Below, piece after piece: positions 9,594 through 19,912 of a stretch of DNA of 64,000 nucleotides. The number at the start of each line of letters is the position of its first letter. Within the stretch, counting starts at the first letter, position 1. The position numbers were made by a program, and so were the translations under genes. Location of the stretch: contig CAIXLY010000062.1 in assembly GCA_903920455.1 (NCBI GenBank), positions 1-64,000 on the forward strand. The letters are read 5' to 3'. This stretch comes from an uncultured bacterium (GTDB lineage: Bacteria; Bacteroidota; Bacteroidia; Chitinophagales; Chitinophagaceae). The notes beneath the pieces are model-generated. The model was not told where the DNA came from. It saw nothing but the letters and a program-made list of their open reading frames with translations, and made no database searches.

Positions 9594-11060
9594 TTGTTTT
9601 TGAAAAAGCAATCTTCTTCAACATTCCTCTCTCAGCTCGCTTTATTAAGTGGACCAGTCTTGTTTTCGTTGGTGTTGTTCATTAATCCCTTTGGACTCGA
9701 TCCGATAGCACGCAATGTGCTGTCAGTTGCGGTGTTGATGATCGCGTGGTGGGGTACTGAGGCAATTCCTATGCCAGCCGTTTCGATTCTTCCTTTGGTG
9801 CTGTTTCCCCTGATGGGCATCTCCAATATAAAAGATACTGCTGCACCATATGCCAATGAAGTCATTTTTCTTATCATGGGGGGGTTTATGATTGGACTCG
9901 CTATTGAAAAATGGAAACTCCATACAAGAATTGCATTGTCTATTGTTCAATTTACTGGAACGGGGGGGAACAGAATCATCCTTGGATTTATTCTCGCTAC
10001 AGGATTCATCAGTATGTGGTTGAGCAATACGGCAACAACCATGATGATGTATCCAATAGCGATATCAGTAATCTCAGTAGTATATGCCAAACATGATGGC
10101 AATCCTTACATTAGAAATTTTGCATTGAGTATTATGCTTGCTATTGCATATGCTTCCAATTTTGGTGGCATCGCCACGATTATTGGCACTCCGCCCAATG
10201 TTGCATACGCATCTTTTATTAGTAAGAAATATGGAGTAGACATTTCATTTTTTGATTGGATGTTGGTGGCTATGCCCATTTCAATTTTGTTGTTGTTGTC
10301 ACTTTTTGTAGTGTTGATCAAGATGTTCCCAAATAAGATTGGAGCAAATCAGGAGATGCAAACCATGATAAAAAGTGAGATGAGGGCTCTCGGTCCAATG
10401 ACCGTTCCTGAAAAGCGCGTGTTGATTATTTTTATTACCACCGCATTGCTTTGGATTACCCGCGACCTTATCAATAAAAATGGATTTTTTAGGCTGGATG
10501 ATAGCATGATTGCGGTGTTTGGCGCTTTGCTAATGTTTATTGTTCCTGCTGGAATTGACAATGGCTGGACTGATAAAATTCTTGATTGGCCTGATACTTC
10601 AAAAATGGCTTGGGGTATTTTATTGTTGTTCGGTGGCGGAATCACCTTGGCTACAGGGCTTGAGAATGCTGGAATAATTGCCAAGGTTGGAGAATGGCTT
10701 GCGGGGTATTCTGGTGGTTCTGTAATTTATCTGGTGTTGCTCATTGTGGTATTGTCCATTTTTATCAGTGAATTCATGAGCAATGTTGCCCAGGTTATTG
10801 TTTTTGCTCCATTGGTGACTGCCATCGCAGAGGCAGTTGGCGCAAATCCTTTTATGCTTGGTGTTCCAATGGCACTAGCTGCCAGTTGTGCTTCGATGAT
10901 GCCGATGGGAACACCGCCCAATGCCATTATATTTTCAAGTGGCTATGTCCGATTGAAGGATATGCTAAAGGCGGGATTTGTAATGAACCTGATCAGCATT
11001 GTATTAATTATGCTGTTCAGTTATTTTGTGCTGCCCTATGTTTTTGCACTAGCGAAATAG
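9594..11060 (+). CDS. DASS/SLC13 family sodium-coupled anion symporter
   Basis: 488 residues with about 11 membrane segments, a divalent anion:sodium symporter (SdcS/VcINDY family) probably importing a di- or tricarboxylate or a similar anion. The first sodium/substrate loop has the classic SNTATTMMM, and both pseudo-repeats keep a GTPPN motif (IIGTPPN and MGTPPN). The second SNT loop reads SNVAQ, replacing a Thr that in characterised members lines the substrate site. Translation must start at TTG 9594, or the TTG two codons later, because a stop lies just upstream and no ATG precedes the first membrane segment. Confidence 0.88.
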   Translation: MFLKKQSSSTFLSQLALLSGPVLFSLVLFINPFGLDPIARNVLSVAVLMIAWWGTEAIPMPAVSILPLVLFPLMGISNIKDTAAPYANEVIFLIMGGFMIGLAIEKWKLHTRIALSIVQFTGTGGNRIILGFILATGFISMWLSNTATTMMMYPIAISVISVVYAKHDGNPYIRNFALSIMLAIAYASNFGGIATIIGTPPNVAYASFISKKYGVDISFFDWMLVAMPISILLLLSLFVVLIKMFPNKIGANQEMQTMIKSEMRALGPMTVPEKRVLIIFITTALLWITRDLINKNGFFRLDDSMIAVFGALLMFIVPAGIDNGWTDKILDWPDTSKMAWGILLLFGGGITLATGLENAGIIAKVGEWLAGYSGGSVIYLVLLIVVLSIFISEFMSNVAQVIVFAPLVTAIAEAVGANPFMLGVPMALAASCASMMPMGTPPNAIIFSSGYVRLKDMLKAGFVMNLISIVLIMLFSYFVLPYVFALAK

Positions 11061-11066
11061 TTGGCA

Positions 11067-12089
11067 TCAAAATTTTGGGCAATTCACTTTTCTTTTCAAA
11101 GGATCTTTGAGGGCATTGATATAGATGATGGAGAGTTCTGCCCCGCCTCTAGATGCTGAGGCGGTTCTGAGCGATGAGGTATTTATATCATAAGAAAATC
11201 CAAATCGAAATCTGTTGATTTCTAGTCCGAGGTAAGGCATTAAGGCATCTCCAAGCCTATACCAGGCACCTGCATAAACCTCTAGGGGGTTTTCGTTATC
11301 ATAATTTACATTCATTGCAAAGGATCCTCCCAATATGGTTTCCTTTGCAGCACCCTGTGATTGGTGGATTATACTTCCGTGAAATGATTTGTATTGGCCG
11401 ACGGGTAAATATGCTCCCCCATGAATTGTTGATCTTGTGTCTAGTAAAAAATCCCCCCCGTTGAATGATTGGCGGGGTCTGTTGATATGGTATACTGATG
11501 TGCCGATATAAAAGCTGTTGTCTCCATCAGTGCTTAGGGAGTACATGAAACCGGTATTCACATCGGCATAATTGATTGAGAAGAGATTGCTGCCAAAAGC
11601 CTCTTGTGTGATTCCTGTAAACCCTAGTGCAGTTAGCTCATCTTCAAAGTCTGCTCTTCTTATATCCAATCGCTTGTTTGCATATGTTGCCTGAAATCCG
11701 ATTGTAATTTGGTGCAGTCCATCTTCATCCAACGATTTGGCATAGGCTGTACTGATGCTATAAAAAGTGTTGTTGAGTATTTTGTTTCCACTTTGATCAT
11801 TTACTGCAAGTACTCCTATTCCCCATGTATCATGTTCAGGAATCTTGTTGGTTAAAATTGGAAAATCCAATGCTGCGGTAGAAGTGGTGAATGCATTATT
11901 GAGTGTAGGCCATTGTTTTTTATAGTTCCCTGAAAAGCGATATGAACCATTGAATTTTCCTGTATACGCGGGGTTCAATGTTAGGGGAGATACAAAAAAC
12001 TGTGAGAAGTGAGGATCTTGGGCGCGGGCAGATGATGCCATGATAATTGTGGCTATCGCAGAGCACATGACCTTATATCGGAAATTCAT
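11067..12089 (-). CDS. PorP/SprF family type IX secretion membrane protein
   Basis: 340 residues with a signal peptide ending at SSARAQ, then the family hallmark DPHFSQFFVSPLTLNPAYTG and an outer-membrane-type beta-rich body. PorP/SprF proteins are outer membrane T9SS accessory proteins. Some anchor or help export particular surface adhesins, and genomes carry many paralogues, often next to a large adhesin gene. No such adhesin is adjacent here, so the partner must lie elsewhere. It converges on the DASS gene with a 6-bp gap, and upp lies 15 bp upstream. Confidence 0.92.
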   Translation of the reverse strand: MNFRYKVMCSAIATIIMASSARAQDPHFSQFFVSPLTLNPAYTGKFNGSYRFSGNYKKQWPTLNNAFTTSTAALDFPILTNKIPEHDTWGIGVLAVNDQSGNKILNNTFYSISTAYAKSLDEDGLHQITIGFQATYANKRLDIRRADFEDELTALGFTGITQEAFGSNLFSINYADVNTGFMYSLSTDGDNSFYIGTSVYHINRPRQSFNGGDFLLDTRSTIHGGAYLPVGQYKSFHGSIIHQSQGAAKETILGGSFAMNVNYDNENPLEVYAGAWYRLGDALMPYLGLEINRFRFGFSYDINTSSLRTASASRGGAELSIIYINALKDPLKRKVNCPKF

Positions 12090-12104
12090 CAGAGCTTTAA
12101 ATAA

Positions 12105-12755
12105 TTATGACTGTTGTTTCTCGCCGTATGCCAAATCGCCAGCATCTCCTAATCCGGGTACAATATAGCCTTTTGCGGTAAGCTCTTGATCGATTGCCCC
12201 ACACCAAATTTTTGCTTGGGGTGCATTTCTTCTGATAAAATCTATGCCTTCAGTACATGCAATTACCGATGCTATGTGGAGTTCACTGAACTTTCCTTCT
12301 CTTTTTAAAAAGTCTATGGTTTTAACCAGCGATGCACCCGTTGCAAGCATTGGATCGCATATGATTAAAGGCCTGCCTTCCAATGACGGAGAGGATAGGT
12401 ATTCTAGGCTAATCTCAAAGCTTCCATCTGGGTGATGTTTTCTGTATGCAGCAATGAAGGCATTGTCTGCTTTGTCAAAATAATTCAACATGCCGTGATG
12501 AAGAGGCATGCCCGCGCGAAGTATTGTTGCAATGACAGGCTGCGTTTTCAAAACCCTAGACGTTGAGGTTCCAAGCGGCGTGGTTGTCTCAACTTCTTTC
12601 CATTCAAGGGTTTTGCTGATTTCATATGCAGTTACTTCTCCTATTCGCTCAATATTTCTTCTAAAACGCATCCTGTCGGCTTGTATTGAGGTGTCTCTTA
12701 TCTCGCTAATCCAATTGCTGATAAGGGAGTGCTGTTCGCTTAGGTTTTTAACCAT
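12105..12755 (-). CDS. upp: Uracil phosphoribosyltransferase
   Basis: 216 residues, normal length. It converts uracil and PRPP to UMP in pyrimidine salvage. The PRPP-binding loop LIICDPMLATGAS and the C-terminal uracil-binding region with GLGDAGDLAYG are intact, as is the ILRAGMPLHHG segment. It is divergent from anmK across a 45-bp gap and lies immediately upstream of the PorP/SprF gene on the same strand. Confidence 0.96.
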   Translation of the reverse strand: MVKNLSEQHSLISNWISEIRDTSIQADRMRFRRNIERIGEVTAYEISKTLEWKEVETTTPLGTSTSRVLKTQPVIATILRAGMPLHHGMLNYFDKADNAFIAAYRKHHPDGSFEISLEYLSSPSLEGRPLIICDPMLATGASLVKTIDFLKREGKFSELHIASVIACTEGIDFIRRNAPQAKIWCGAIDQELTAKGYIVPGLGDAGDLAYGEKQQS

Positions 12756-12800
12756 ACAATGCTTTAATTTCGAGGTATAACACGAAAATAATCATAATCT

Positions 12801-13898
12801 ATGGTATATCATGTGATAGGTGTCATGAGTGGCAGTTCATTGGATGGATTGGATATCGCATTTGTTGAATTGGAAGAACAGGGAGGTTCATGGCAACATA
12901 AGATTCTTGAGGCAGCTTGTTTTGCATATCAGGATAGCTGGGAAGAGCGGCTTATGAATCCAGCAGGGCTCGGAGCTATTGACTATGTGAAACTTCACAC
13001 TGAGTATGGACATTATATAGGGGAGGCAATCAATCAATTCATTAACGATAAAGGACTGGCATATCGAGTCGGACTCATTACCTCACATGGCCATACTGCA
13101 TTTCATTTTCCAGGTTCTTTCTCTTCTCAGTTGGGTGATGGTGCTGCGATTGCTGCAGAGACTGGATTGCCAGTAGTTTCTGATCTGCGTTGTATGGATG
13201 TAGCACTTGGTGGACAGGGTGCTCCGATTGTACCTATCGGCGAGAAGTTGCTGTTTGCCAAGCATCGATTTTTTTTAAATCTTGGAGGTATTGCAAATGT
13301 ATCTTTTAACGGTGGCACCTATTACGATGCATTTGATCTGTGTCCAGCCAATAAGGTGCTCAACCTGCTTAGTGAATTAAGGGGCAAGAAGTTTGATGAA
13401 CATGGTGAGATGGCTTCTGTTGGTCGTATCCACGAAATACTGCTAGATCAACTGCAAGCCCTTGAATATTATCAGGCAGCTTTCCCTAAGTCGCTTGGTA
13501 ATGAATTTGGAACTGATGTTGTATTTCCTATGATGATGAATTTTGCCCTGTCGATCGAGGATAAGTTGGCTACTTATGTAGAGCATATTGCCATGCAAGT
13601 TGCTCATGGGATATCACAAATTATTGCAAGGCGATCAATTGTCATTTCCAATGAAAAGATAATGATCACCGGTGGAGGGGCGTTTAATCGCTATCTAATT
13701 TCAAGAATTGAAGCCCAGCTAAAACCGTATTCCCTTGAGGTTGAAGTTCCTGATCAGGCAACTGTGATGTATAAAGAAGCATTGATTATGGCATTGTTTG
13801 GTGTGTTGCGGTGGCGTGAAGAAGAGAATGTCATGAGTTCGGTAACAGGAGCTTCCAGGGGCAGTGTATCCGGAGCTTTATGGATGGGCGGAGAATAG
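12801..13898 (+). CDS. anmK: Anhydro-N-acetylmuramic acid kinase
   Basis: 365 residues. AnmK hydrolyses and phosphorylates 1,6-anhydro-MurNAc with ATP to MurNAc-6-phosphate, recycling peptidoglycan fragments. The ATP-binding N-terminus VMSGSSLDGLDIAFVEL is present, with SHGHTAFH, a VSDLRCMDVALGGQGAPI segment and the C-terminal ITGGGAFN motif of the sugar kinase/HSP70 fold. It converges on the Nramp-like gene with a 2-bp gap. No murQ is visible nearby. Confidence 0.96.
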   Translation: MVYHVIGVMSGSSLDGLDIAFVELEEQGGSWQHKILEAACFAYQDSWEERLMNPAGLGAIDYVKLHTEYGHYIGEAINQFINDKGLAYRVGLITSHGHTAFHFPGSFSSQLGDGAAIAAETGLPVVSDLRCMDVALGGQGAPIVPIGEKLLFAKHRFFLNLGGIANVSFNGGTYYDAFDLCPANKVLNLLSELRGKKFDEHGEMASVGRIHEILLDQLQALEYYQAAFPKSLGNEFGTDVVFPMMMNFALSIEDKLATYVEHIAMQVAHGISQIIARRSIVISNEKIMITGGGAFNRYLISRIEAQLKPYSLEVEVPDQATVMYKEALIMALFGVLRWREEENVMSSVTGASRGSVSGALWMGGE

Positions 13899-13900
13899 GG

Positions 13901-15151
13901 TTAGATAAATAGCAAAGTGATGGCTGCTGCAACCATCAGCAAAAATGCAGAAATCCCCAAAACATTAGACCATATTTTATTGGTGTAGTCGCCCATTATT
14001 TTTTTATTGTTACTTACAAGTAGGATTACAAAAATAATAAGGGGTGCTGTTAGTCCATAAATAATTGCGGTTACAACCAGCGCTTTTACAGGGGACACAC
14101 CAGTGAAGTTGATGGACATGGCGATAAATATAGAAAGTATCATTATTGCATAAAATCCTTTTGCTTCCTTGAACTTTTTATTCAATCCCTCTTCCCAATT
14201 GAATGCCTCGCTTACCATATATGAAACTGAACTTGCCAATACAGGGATCGCTAATAATCCAGTTCCGATTACGCCTACTGCAAAAAGTAAGTATGTCAAT
14301 TTGCCCGCAAGTGGCCTTAGGGCCATTGCTGCTTGATCTACTGTTTGAATTTCTTTGATGCCACTTGAATGCAATACAGTGCCAGTTGAGAGGATGATAA
14401 AGAAAAAAACAAGGTTTGAAAAAAATATTCCAGTCTTGATGTCATTCTGCATTACATGAATAATTTTTTTATCAACCACCAGCTTTTTTTCTTCAATTTC
14501 TTCTACTTCCATAGACGTTTGCCAGAAAAACAGATAGGGTGAAATTGTTGTACCTAAAATACCGATGATAATCAACAGATATTGTTTGTCTAGGATGATG
14601 TGGGGTACAAATGTTGATCTCAACACTTGGTGCCAATCTTGATCGGATAGAAAAGGTACAATGATGTAGCACAAAAGAGATAGGCAAAACCACTTTAGGT
14701 AGAATGCGATTTTTGCGTATGGAAGTACAACAATATAATAAGATAAAAAAAGACCAATACATGTGCTAAATACATAAGAAGGAATTGCTGGTATGAGCAT
14801 GTTTGCTACAGCACCCATACCCGCTAGGTCAGCGCCAATGTTTAATACGATGGCAGTGAAGCTTATCAGTACAATCAGTGTTACAAGCCATGTGGGGTAA
14901 AATGATTTTATTGTACCTATCAGTCCTTTTTTAGTTACCAATCCAATTCTGGCGCACATTTCTTGCAGTGCGGCCATTAAGGGAAAAGTAAATACTGCTG
15001 TCCACAAAGTATTTAGGCCAAACAAAGCGCCTGCTTGGGAGTAGGTTGCAATACCAGACGGATCATCATCACTCGCCCCAGTTACCAACCCTGGACCAAA
15101 GACCCGACTTACTTTTTTTACTACGCTATCTTTTAATGATTTGATTGACAT
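13901..15151 (-). CDS. Nramp-related divalent metal transporter lacking canonical DPGN/MPH motifs
   Basis: 416 residues with about 11 membrane segments and the SLC11/Nramp (LeuT-fold) pattern. In TM1 the metal-binding DPGN of classical Mn/Fe transporters reads DPSG within SDDDPSGIATYSQAG. In TM6 the MPH motif is replaced by SPY (TTISPYLFFWQ), which removes the methionine that selects transition metals. Known Nramp-related branches with such changes carry other ions, for example Mg2+ in the NRMT group, so Mn/Fe import should not be assumed. ATG at 15151. No co-transcribed partner is apparent, and the 3' end converges on anmK. Confidence 0.85.
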   Translation of the reverse strand: MSIKSLKDSVVKKVSRVFGPGLVTGASDDDPSGIATYSQAGALFGLNTLWTAVFTFPLMAALQEMCARIGLVTKKGLIGTIKSFYPTWLVTLIVLISFTAIVLNIGADLAGMGAVANMLIPAIPSYVFSTCIGLFLSYYIVVLPYAKIAFYLKWFCLSLLCYIIVPFLSDQDWHQVLRSTFVPHIILDKQYLLIIIGILGTTISPYLFFWQTSMEVEEIEEKKLVVDKKIIHVMQNDIKTGIFFSNLVFFFIILSTGTVLHSSGIKEIQTVDQAAMALRPLAGKLTYLLFAVGVIGTGLLAIPVLASSVSYMVSEAFNWEEGLNKKFKEAKGFYAIMILSIFIAMSINFTGVSPVKALVVTAIIYGLTAPLIIFVILLVSNNKKIMGDYTNKIWSNVLGISAFLLMVAAAITLLFI

Positions 15152-15201
15152 GCAATACTCATTTTAAAAAACAATTTTTTTCTATGAATATATTTTTAAA
15201 T

Positions 15202-15230
15202 AAAAAAACCGAACGCTGTGGTTCGGCTTT
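15202..15230 (-). terminator. Rho-independent terminator after the sugar isomerase-like gene
   Basis: On the - strand, stem CCGAAC / GTTCGG with a six-base loop is followed by a run of seven T (complement of 15202-15208). It lies 19 bp past the stop of the gene at 15249-16157. Confidence 0.8.
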
Positions 15231-15248
15231 TCAATATTGAATATTTAA

Positions 15249-16157
15249 TCAATATCCCCAGTTCTTCATGATTTCAAGATCTTCTCTTGCGCAATCCAAT
15301 GGTGTTTTTTCTTGGTAAGATTCTTGTTCAATAATAAAGTGTTTTGTTCCCCATTTCTTTCCAAGGTCAATTACTTCTTTAATTGGAATGATGCCTTTCC
15401 CTAGGATGGTGGACTCGTATTTATCATGTCCTCCCTCTGTTGAAGGGGTGGCATCTTTCACGTGCATGGACTCAAATCTTCCAGGATATTTTTTCATGAT
15501 ATCAAGGGCCATTGCCCCTCCATTGATCATATTGCCAATGTCAAGTTGGTACATGACCAAGCTTGGATCTGTTTCTGTAAGTATAATATCAAATACTGAT
15601 TTGTCTCCGAGCTTTTCCCTGAACTCAAAATCGTGATTATGGTATCCAAACTTCATTCCTGATTTCTTGCACAGCTCACCGGATTTATTAAAGACTTCCA
15701 TGAATGCCTGCATGCCACTCAGTGATTTTCTGCTATCTGCTTCAAGAGAAGGGCTAATCACAAATAACTGACCCATCGCGGCGGCATCTTCAACGGTATA
15801 TTTCCACACATCAGTGAAATCTTTTTTTGAGCTATCCCAATGTTGTGCTCCTAACACAGTATGCCCACTTGGCATTTTCATTCCTAGATCATCGAGTATT
15901 TTTTTAAACTCACTGGCAGTCCAACCGTAGAACTTTCTACTGATATAGTTTGCATGTTCAACATGCTTGTATCCCATGGATGCAAGTTTTTGCAAAGTGC
16001 CCAATGGGTCTGCTTTCATATCAGTCCTGATGGAATACAATTGAATTCCCGTCAGCTGTCCTTTTTTTGCATGTGCAAAAAGTTCGTTATGAAAAAAAGC
16101 AGCACCTGCTGCTGCAAGCGCACCATTGCGAATAAATGCTCTTCTTGATTGGCTCAT
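15249..16157 (-). CDS. Sugar phosphate isomerase/epimerase-like protein with Tat signal
   Basis: 302 residues. The N-terminus SRRAFIRNGALAAAGAAFF is a twin-arginine (Tat) signal, so the folded protein should be exported. The rest is a xylose-isomerase-like TIM barrel: GIQLYSIRTDM at strand 1, KFGYHNHDFEF, QLDIGNM and MHVKDA near metal-binding positions, and IIEQESY at the end. Such proteins are common in Bacteroidota and may act on oxidised or modified sugars in the periplasm, but the substrate cannot be read from sequence. A tatA gene is at 52.5 kb. A terminator follows it, and it is probably a single-gene unit. Confidence 0.85.
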   Translation of the reverse strand: MSQSRRAFIRNGALAAAGAAFFHNELFAHAKKGQLTGIQLYSIRTDMKADPLGTLQKLASMGYKHVEHANYISRKFYGWTASEFKKILDDLGMKMPSGHTVLGAQHWDSSKKDFTDVWKYTVEDAAAMGQLFVISPSLEADSRKSLSGMQAFMEVFNKSGELCKKSGMKFGYHNHDFEFREKLGDKSVFDIILTETDPSLVMYQLDIGNMINGGAMALDIMKKYPGRFESMHVKDATPSTEGGHDKYESTILGKGIIPIKEVIDLGKKWGTKHFIIEQESYQEKTPLDCAREDLEIMKNWGY

Positions 16158-16225
16158 AAGTATAATTTTAAAGTACTTGAGTGAAAGTTACGGAAAATTA
16201 CTACTTCTTTATGCTCGCAATTCTA

Positions 16226-19042
16226 CTACCTGAGGTATGGGGCTGTTCTGCTTTCTTTTGATTTTGCCAGTAGTTTTGGCGGCCCTGCAAATACCAATGC
16301 ACCACCATCGACGCCAGCTTCTGGACCGAGTTCAATAACCCAGTCGGCTGATTTGATCACATCCGTATTGTGTTCAATGACAATGATTGAATGACCCTGA
16401 TGAATGAGCGCGTTGAAAGAAGTGAGTAGTTTATTAATGTCGTTAAAGTGAAGTCCAGTTGTGGGTTCATCAAATATGAACATTACTTTGTCTTGGTGCC
16501 CTTTTCCCCTTCCTAGAAAACTGGCAAGTTTTACGCGCTGAGCTTCACCACCTGAAAGTGTTCCACTTGATTGGCCAAGTTTAATATAGCCAAGTCCCAC
16601 GTCACTGAGTGGTTTTAATTTTAGTGAAATATCTTTTTCTTCCTTAAAGAATTCGATTGCTTCATCGACACTCATTTCAAGTACATCATATATGTTTTTG
16701 CCCTTAATGTTTACTTCTAGTACTGCCTCCTTAAACTTTTTTCCTCCACACGATTCGCATGTTAGATGAACGTCTGCTAAAAACTGCATTTCAACGGTCT
16801 GTTCACATTCCCCTTTGCAGGCATCACATCGCCCGCCATCCACATTAAAGGAAAAGTGTTTAGGAAGATAGCCCCTTATCTTGCTGAGCGGCAATGAAGA
16901 AAAGCAGTCACGAACACTATCCCAAGCTTTTATATAAGTAACAGGATTGCTTCGGGATGATTTTCCAATTGGATTTTGATCAATCATCTCTATCTGCTGA
17001 ATGAGGTTGACGTCGCCTGAAATCTTTTTGTGTGCTCCAGGCCTGTCTGAAACTCCAGTAATTAGTTTTTCCATCACTGGGAATAGAATTCGTTTGACCA
17101 GTGTTGTTTTTCCGGATCCACTCACGCCACTTACTACGGTGAAAATTCCCAAAGGGAAATCCACATCAATGTTTCTCAAGTTATTTTCAGTAGCACCTTC
17201 TATGCGGATGTATTTGCTCCAGGGTCTTAATTCTGCTGGAACTTCAATTTTTAGGTCGCCACGCAGGTATTGTGCAGTAAGGCTTTTTTCTGAAGCAATA
17301 ATTTGATGATAGTTTCCTTCTGCCACAACCTCACCTCCAAGATGACTGGCTAGTGGTCCCATATCAATGATATGGTCTGCTTCCCGCATCATTTGTTCAT
17401 CATGCTCCACTACCACAACGGTGTTGCCGAGGTCGCGGAGGTTCTTCAATACCTTAATCAATCTTGAGGTATCTCTGCTATGAAGCCCGATTGAAGGCTC
17501 GTCTAATATATATAACGAGTTCGTCAGGTTGCTACCGAGACATCTGGTAAGCTGTATACGCTGACTTTCTCCACCACTCAGGCTATTTGCAAGGCGCTCA
17601 AGTGTTAGGTATCCCAATCCAACATCAAGCATTGTATTGATGCGCTGGGTGATTTCAAGGAGTATCCTTTTTGCAATATTGGTTTGATGCTCACTCAGTT
17701 TGATGTTTTCCATCCAAGTTGCGAGGTCTCTGATGGGCATCCTGCAGAGTTCACCAATGTGCATTCCATTTATTTGAACATATAGCGCGTCTTTCCTGAG
17801 TCTATATCCGTTGCATGAGGTGCATAGGGTTCTGCCACGGTATCTTGACAGCATCACCCTAAATTGAACCTTATATAGATTTTCTTCTACCTCTTTGAAG
17901 AAATCATTTATCCCATGTGCATGTTTGCTTCCTTTCCATAGCAGTTCTTTCTCCTCTGCAGTAAGTTCCGCATAGGGCCTGTGTACAGGGAAATCCATAT
18001 GCTTAGCCCCTTTGATGAATTGCTCTCTCCACCAATTCATTTTTTCTCCTTTCCAAGGAGCCACGGCTCCGTCAAATACACTGAGTCGATGGTCTGGCAA
18101 CACCAAGTCTGGATCAATGCCCAAAATTTGTGAGTAGCCTTCGCAGAGTGGACAAGCACCGTAGGGGTTGTTGAAAGAAAAAAGATTTGGTGAAGGCTCT
18201 TCAAAGCGAATGCCATCCATTTCAAAAAGATCGGAAAATCTAATTGGGGTATCGTCGTTTCTTTTGATGTATAGTGAGCCCTCTCCTTCATAGAATGCGA
18301 GTGAAACAGAATCCAATATTCTATTTTCTTCATCTTCATCAAATTCCTTTACTATAAATCGATCAATCAGCAGAAAGGTGTCTTTGGTAGGCTTCCATTT
18401 TTTTACTTCAACAAGTTCCTCAAGTTGAAGTATGTTGTTGGTTTTTTCTTCAAACAATCTGGAAAATCCTTTTTGCATTAGAAGATCAAGTTCCTCACTT
18501 GCCTTTCTGTTTTTTGTATAATCAATGGAAGTAAGTAGGAATACTTTATCACCTTTTTTGAAAGAAGCAATTCGGTTTAGTACATCGCGCACATCATCTT
18601 TTTTAACTTCATTGCCTGATATCGGAGAATATGTTTTTCCTACACGTCCAAACAGCAGTCGCATGTAATCATAGATCTCGGTCATGCTTCCAACTGTAGA
18701 TCTCGGCGTTCTTGTTGTAACTTTTTGTTCTATTGCTACTGCGGGACAAAGTCCTGCGATGTGATCCACTTCCGGCTTGTCCATTCTCATCAAAAACTGT
18801 CTTGCGTAGGAGCTTAAACTTTCTGCATAACGTCTTTGGCCCTCTGCAAACAGGGTGTCGATGGTCAGAGACGATTTTCCGGAACCGGAAACACCCGTAA
18901 CCACGGTGAGTTTATTCCTTGGTATTTCTACGTATACGTTCCGTAGATTGTGCATGCGTGCTCCTTGGATGAAAATGGAGTCGCTTGCCTTCAATTTCTT
19001 CTCAGATTTCTTCTTTTCCTTTACTGGTGCGGTTTTTGCCAT
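16226..19042 (-). CDS. uvrA: Excinuclease ABC subunit A
   Basis: 938 residues, full length. UvrA is the damage-recognition ATPase of nucleotide excision repair and loads UvrB. Both ATPase halves are complete: Walker [11 protein letters not shown] and [10 protein letters not shown], signatures SLSGGESQR and TLSGGEAQR, and Walker B regions [12 protein letters not shown] and [12 protein letters not shown]. Zinc-finger cysteines are visible as CPLC/CTSC and CDAC/CESC pairs. A TAnnTTTG-type -7 box (TATCTTTG, complement of 19053-19060) lies just upstream of the ATG, though no clear -33 element was found. It is divergent from the sigma factor gene across 259 bp in which I see no other gene. Confidence 0.97.
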   Translation of the reverse strand: MAKTAPVKEKKKSEKKLKASDSIFIQGARMHNLRNVYVEIPRNKLTVVTGVSGSGKSSLTIDTLFAEGQRRYAESLSSYARQFLMRMDKPEVDHIAGLCPAVAIEQKVTTRTPRSTVGSMTEIYDYMRLLFGRVGKTYSPISGNEVKKDDVRDVLNRIASFKKGDKVFLLTSIDYTKNRKASEELDLLMQKGFSRLFEEKTNNILQLEELVEVKKWKPTKDTFLLIDRFIVKEFDEDEENRILDSVSLAFYEGEGSLYIKRNDDTPIRFSDLFEMDGIRFEEPSPNLFSFNNPYGACPLCEGYSQILGIDPDLVLPDHRLSVFDGAVAPWKGEKMNWWREQFIKGAKHMDFPVHRPYAELTAEEKELLWKGSKHAHGINDFFKEVEENLYKVQFRVMLSRYRGRTLCTSCNGYRLRKDALYVQINGMHIGELCRMPIRDLATWMENIKLSEHQTNIAKRILLEITQRINTMLDVGLGYLTLERLANSLSGGESQRIQLTRCLGSNLTNSLYILDEPSIGLHSRDTSRLIKVLKNLRDLGNTVVVVEHDEQMMREADHIIDMGPLASHLGGEVVAEGNYHQIIASEKSLTAQYLRGDLKIEVPAELRPWSKYIRIEGATENNLRNIDVDFPLGIFTVVSGVSGSGKTTLVKRILFPVMEKLITGVSDRPGAHKKISGDVNLIQQIEMIDQNPIGKSSRSNPVTYIKAWDSVRDCFSSLPLSKIRGYLPKHFSFNVDGGRCDACKGECEQTVEMQFLADVHLTCESCGGKKFKEAVLEVNIKGKNIYDVLEMSVDEAIEFFKEEKDISLKLKPLSDVGLGYIKLGQSSGTLSGGEAQRVKLASFLGRGKGHQDKVMFIFDEPTTGLHFNDINKLLTSFNALIHQGHSIIVIEHNTDVIKSADWVIELGPEAGVDGGALVFAGPPKLLAKSKESRTAPYLR

Positions 19043-19301
19043 ACTGTTGGTGCAAAGATAAAACTATTGCTCATTCATTCGTGCGCGTACTTTTCCTCAC
19101 CCATTAACAAGTCTTTGGCATTAAGCCACTTAAGGCTCCTGCAACTATTTACGCAATTGCGAAAATTAGGTGCTTCAAAGTTTTGCCTGCCTCTTGATAA
19201 TTCTAGATTTGATATGTGATGTATGTTGAACGAGACATTAAAACATCGGGTCTTCTTCAAAAAAACATCAACATTAAAGCCACTTAGTAAAACAAAAAAT
19301 T

Positions 19302-19886
19302 ATGAGATCTACAAATAACCTGTCTGACCAAGAGCTTATCCAGCTTTTTAAGAATGGTGATACGAACGCCCTTGAGGATCTTATAAACAGACATAAGCAG
19401 AGAATTTTTACATCCATCTTTATCTTGATCAAAGACAAGAGTCTTGCTGAAGATATATTTCAGGATGTATTCATCAAAATCATTGATACACTTCGTTGTG
19501 GTAGTTATACAGATGAGGGGAAATTTCTTCCTTGGGCACTTAGGATAGCACACAACATGTGTGTTGATCATTTTAGAAAGGTGAAGAGGGGTCCTGCTGT
19601 ACTTAACAATAGTGATGAGTATGATATTTTTGAAACCCTTGATCTTTCTGAAGAGGGTGCTGAGGAGCAGATTGTGAATGCCGAACGCAATGAAACCTTG
19701 CGTAAAATGTTGGATAGCTTGCCACAAGATCAAAGAGAGGTGATTGTACTAAGACATTTTGCAAACCTTAGTTTCAAGGAGATCGCTGAAAAAACAAATT
19801 GCAGCATTAATACCGCTTTGGGTAGAATGAGATATGGCCTAATCAACATTAGAAAACTGATGGTGGAGTGTGAAGTAGCGCTATAG
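19302..19886 (+). CDS. ECF-type RNA polymerase sigma-70 factor
   Basis: 194 residues with two sigma domains: region 2 (about 20-95; LAEDIFQDVFIKI and WALRIAHNMCVDHFRK) and region 4 (about 130-185; LPQDQREVIVLRHFANLSFKEIAEKT and the helix INTALGRMRYGL). No anti-sigma gene is adjacent: downstream is a terminator, then DsbD on the other strand. An orphan ECF sigma with long region-2/4 spacing is common in Bacteroidota. In Porphyromonas gingivalis an ECF sigma (SigP) works with PorX; whether this is its orthologue cannot be judged here. Confidence 0.92.
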   Translation: MRSTNNLSDQELIQLFKNGDTNALEDLINRHKQRIFTSIFILIKDKSLAEDIFQDVFIKIIDTLRCGSYTDEGKFLPWALRIAHNMCVDHFRKVKRGPAVLNNSDEYDIFETLDLSEEGAEEQIVNAERNETLRKMLDSLPQDQREVIVLRHFANLSFKEIAEKTNCSINTALGRMRYGLINIRKLMVECEVAL

Positions 19887-19912
19887 TCTATAATCAATTC
19901 CTAGAAATACAC

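Noticed and set aside
19043-19301. Possible small gene or RNA in the uvrA-sigma divergent gap
   Set aside because: Short frames exist on both strands but lack coding character, and no stable hairpin with a terminator was found.
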